Source: Betaproteobacteria bacterium (lineage in GTDB: Bacteria > Pseudomonadota > Gammaproteobacteria > Burkholderiales > Rhodocyclaceae). From it: a DNA stretch of 45,528 nt. The DNA is taken from NCBI GenBank assembly GCA_004295105.1, contig SHNC01000261.1, forward strand, positions 1 to 45,528. Direction: 5' to 3'. The translations under genes were made by a program, and so were the position numbers. The first letter of the stretch is position 1, and each line of letters begins with the position of its first letter. This document shows, piece by piece, positions 43,505-45,528 of this stretch. Below the pieces are notes generated by a model that ran no database searches, was not told where the DNA came from, and saw only the letters and a list, made by a program, of their open reading frames with translations.

Positions 43505-45301
43505 ATGCAGCACATCAGAAACTTCTCCATCATCGCCCACATCGACCACGGCAAGTCCACGCTGGCGGATCGCCTGATCCAGTTCTGCGGCGGGCTGTCC
43601 GAACGCGAGATGGAATCCCAGGTGCTCGACTCGATGGACATCGAGCGAGAGCGCGGAATCACGATCAAGGCTCAGACCGCCGCCCTGCATTACAAGGCGA
43701 AGGACGGCAAGGTCTATAACCTGAACCTGATCGATACTCCCGGACACGTCGACTTCTCCTACGAGGTCAGCCGCTCGCTGGCCGCCTGCGAGGGCGCGTT
43801 GCTGGTGGTCGACGCGTCGCAGGGCGTCGAGGCGCAGACGGTGGCCAACTGCTACACCGCCCTGGATCTGGACGTCGAGGTGGTGCCGGTGCTGAACAAG
43901 ATCGACCTGCCGGCGGCCGATCCCGAGAACGCGCGCAGCGAGATCGAGGATGTCATCGGCGTCGATGCCTCGCACGCGATCCTGTGCTCGGCCAAGACCG
44001 GCCTGGGGATCGAGGATGTGCTCGAGGCCATCGTCGAACGCATCCCGGCGCCGAAGGGCAAGGTCGACGCGCCGCTGAAGGCGTTGATCATCGATTCGTG
44101 GTTCGACAACTATGTCGGCGTGGTGATGCTGGTACGCGTGGTGGACGGCGTGCTCAAGCCCAAGGACCGCATCCTGCTGATGTCGACCGCCGCGCAGTAT
44201 CCGTGCGAGCAGGTCGGCGTGTTCACGCCCAAGTCCGTGGGGCGCGAGCAGCTTTCCGCGGGGGAGGTCGGTTTCGTCATCGCCGGCATCAAGGAACTCG
44301 AGGCTGCCAAGGTCGGCGACACCATCACGCTGGCCAATCAAGCCGCGGCCGAAGCACTGCCCGGCTTCAAGGAGATCACGCCGCAGGTGTTCGCCGGCCT
44401 GTATCCGGTGGAATCGAGCGAGTACGACCAACTGCGCGATTCGCTCGAGAAACTGCGGCTCAACGACGCCTCACTGCAGTTCGAGCCGGAAGTCTCGCAG
44501 GCGCTGGGTTTCGGCTTCCGCTGCGGCTTCCTGGGTCTGCTGCACATGGACATCGTGCAGGAGCGGCTCGAGCGCGAGTTCGACATGGATCTCATCACCA
44601 CCGCGCCGACGGTGGTGTACGAAGTCGTGCTCAACAGCGGCGAGATCATTCACGTCGAGAATCCGGCCAAGCTGCCCGAGGTGGGAAAGTATGCCGAGAT
44701 TCGTGAGCCCATCATCACCGCGACCATCTTCCTGCCGCAGGACTACGTCGGCCCGGTGATCACGCTGTGCAACCAGAAGCGCGGCACCCAGGTGGACATG
44801 CGCTATCACGGCCGTCAGGTGCAACTGATCTATGACATGCCGATGAACGAAGTCGTGATGGACTTCTTCGACAAGTTGAAGTCGGTGTCGCGTGGTTACG
44901 CCTCGCTCGACTACGAGTTCAAGGAATACCGCACCGCCGATCTCGTCAAGCTCGACCTGATGGTGGGCGGCGAGAAGGTGGACGCCCTGTCGGTGATCGT
45001 GCACCGCTCCAGCGCGCAATACCGCGGCCGTGAGCTGGCATCCAAGCTGCGCGGCCTGATCCCGCGCCAGATGTTCGACGTGGCGGTGCAGGCGGCGATC
45101 GGCTCGCACATCATCGCGCGCGAGACGATCAAGGCGCTGCGCAAGAACGTGCTGGCCAAGTGCTATGGCGGCGACATCACGCGCAAGAAGAAGCTGCTCG
45201 AGAAGCAGAAAGAAGGCAAGAAGCGCATGAAGCAGGTCGGCAACGTGGAGATTCCGCAGGAAGCCTTCCTCGCCGTGCTGCGCGTCGAGGATGGCAAGTA
45301 G
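43505..45301 (+). CDS. lepA: Elongation factor 4 (LepA)
   Basis: A 598-residue ribosomal GTPase implicated in back-translocation and ribosome biogenesis. G1 AHIDHGKST (11-19), G2 around [11 protein letters not shown]3 DTPGHVDF, G4 NKID and G5 SAKTG are intact; domains II-V and the LepA-specific C-terminal domain (about 490-598) follow. It sits between the redox protein and lepB, its usual neighbour. No true ribosome-binding site is seen close to the ATG because the hairpin ends there. Confidence 0.98.
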   Translation: MQHIRNFSIIAHIDHGKSTLADRLIQFCGGLSEREMESQVLDSMDIERERGITIKAQTAALHYKAKDGKVYNLNLIDTPGHVDFSYEVSRSLAACEGALLVVDASQGVEAQTVANCYTALDLDVEVVPVLNKIDLPAADPENARSEIEDVIGVDASHAILCSAKTGLGIEDVLEAIVERIPAPKGKVDAPLKALIIDSWFDNYVGVVMLVRVVDGVLKPKDRILLMSTAAQYPCEQVGVFTPKSVGREQLSAGEVGFVIAGIKELEAAKVGDTITLANQAAAEALPGFKEITPQVFAGLYPVESSEYDQLRDSLEKLRLNDASLQFEPEVSQALGFGFRCGFLGLLHMDIVQERLEREFDMDLITTAPTVVYEVVLNSGEIIHVENPAKLPEVGKYAEIREPIITATIFLPQDYVGPVITLCNQKRGTQVDMRYHGRQVQLIYDMPMNEVVMDFFDKLKSVSRGYASLDYEFKEYRTADLVKLDLMVGGEKVDALSVIVHRSSAQYRGRELASKLRGLIPRQMFDVAVQAAIGSHIIARETIKALRKNVLAKCYGGDITRKKKLLEKQKEGKKRMKQVGNVEIPQEAFLAVLRVEDGK

Positions 45302-45375
45302 CCGGCGCGGGCACCACCGGCCTGCCTTCGTCCTGTCGACACTGCCACGACCTACCCTGTTTCATCGGAGTCCGC

Positions 45376-45528
45376 GTGAACTTTGCGTTAATCCTGTTCC
45401 TGCTGCTCGTCGTCACCGGCGTGCTGTGGGCCTACGACCATTTCTTCGCCCGAAGGCAGCGCGCCGTCGATGCCCCCTCACCGTGGTGGGTGGAATATGG
45501 CGCCAGCTTCTTCCCCGTAATCCTGATC
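45376..45528 (+). CDS. lepB: Signal peptidase I (N-terminal part)
   Basis: The gene starts with GTG at 45376 (CGGAG upstream) and runs off the right window edge. The visible 51 residues hold a membrane helix (NFALILFLLLVVTGVLWAY), the basic FARRQR cytoplasmic loop, and WWVEYGASFFPVILI, the beginning of the second helix leading to the catalytic Ser region. LepB cleaves signal peptides of exported proteins. The lepA-lepB order is standard. Confidence 0.93.
   Translation, partial: MNFALILFLLLVVTGVLWAYDHFFARRQRAVDAPSPWWVEYGASFFPVILI

Overview
The window is chromosomal DNA from a high-GC betaproteobacterium, most likely order Rhodocyclales (an Azoarcus/Thauera/Aromatoleum-like organism). This rests on recalled gene order and protein character: yceD-rpmF-plsX-fabHDG-acpP-fabF, then nadB / rpoE-mucABCD / lepA-lepB, and tyrB next to uvrB. 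The class is fairly secure; the genus is not. Nearly all the sequence is coding, with no insertion sequence, prophage or CRISPR array.

Layout. 1-2.6 kb: the end of an Old Yellow Enzyme gene and an OmpR-type two-component pair. 2.7-5.2 kb: a compact redox cluster of cytochrome b561, a fused monohaem cytochrome/outer-membrane barrel resembling Cyc2, and a small soluble cytochrome c. 5.2-10.4 kb (minus): a DedA/VTT-type membrane protein, a PsiF-repeat protein, an unknown secreted protein, an HtrA protease and a second two-component pair. 10.5-17.6 kb: an exported SRPBCC protein, a polytopic membrane protein, ald-moaA, and a LonB-type protease. 17.6-19.6 kb: a lower-GC two-gene insert (ABC-type ATPase plus a TOPRIM-like/DUF4276-like partner), a candidate defence module, abutting two identical tRNA-Asn genes with a clear promoter and terminator. 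20-30.5 kb: tyrB, uvrB, a small tyrosine phosphatase, rne, rluC, a HAD phosphatase, an RsmI-like methyltransferase and maf. 30.6-36.8 kb: the fatty-acid synthesis cluster. 36.8-45.5 kb: a YgfX-like protein, nadB, the complete sigma-E envelope-stress operon (rpoE-rseA-rseB-rseC-mucD), a glutaredoxin-like protein, lepA and the start of lepB.

How it works together. The right half is a core block: lipid precursors (PlsX, FabH/D/G/F, AcpP), NAD synthesis, envelope-stress sensing and protein export. Several hairpins and promoters sit at points where transcript levels would need to differ (rpmF/plsX, fabG/acpP/fabF, before lepA). Two HtrA-family proteases lie in separate regulatory settings: one beside a two-component system, one at the end of the sigma-E operon. 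The two items most deserving follow-up are the Cyc2-like electron-transfer cluster and the ATPase/TOPRIM-like pair beside the tRNA-Asn genes.
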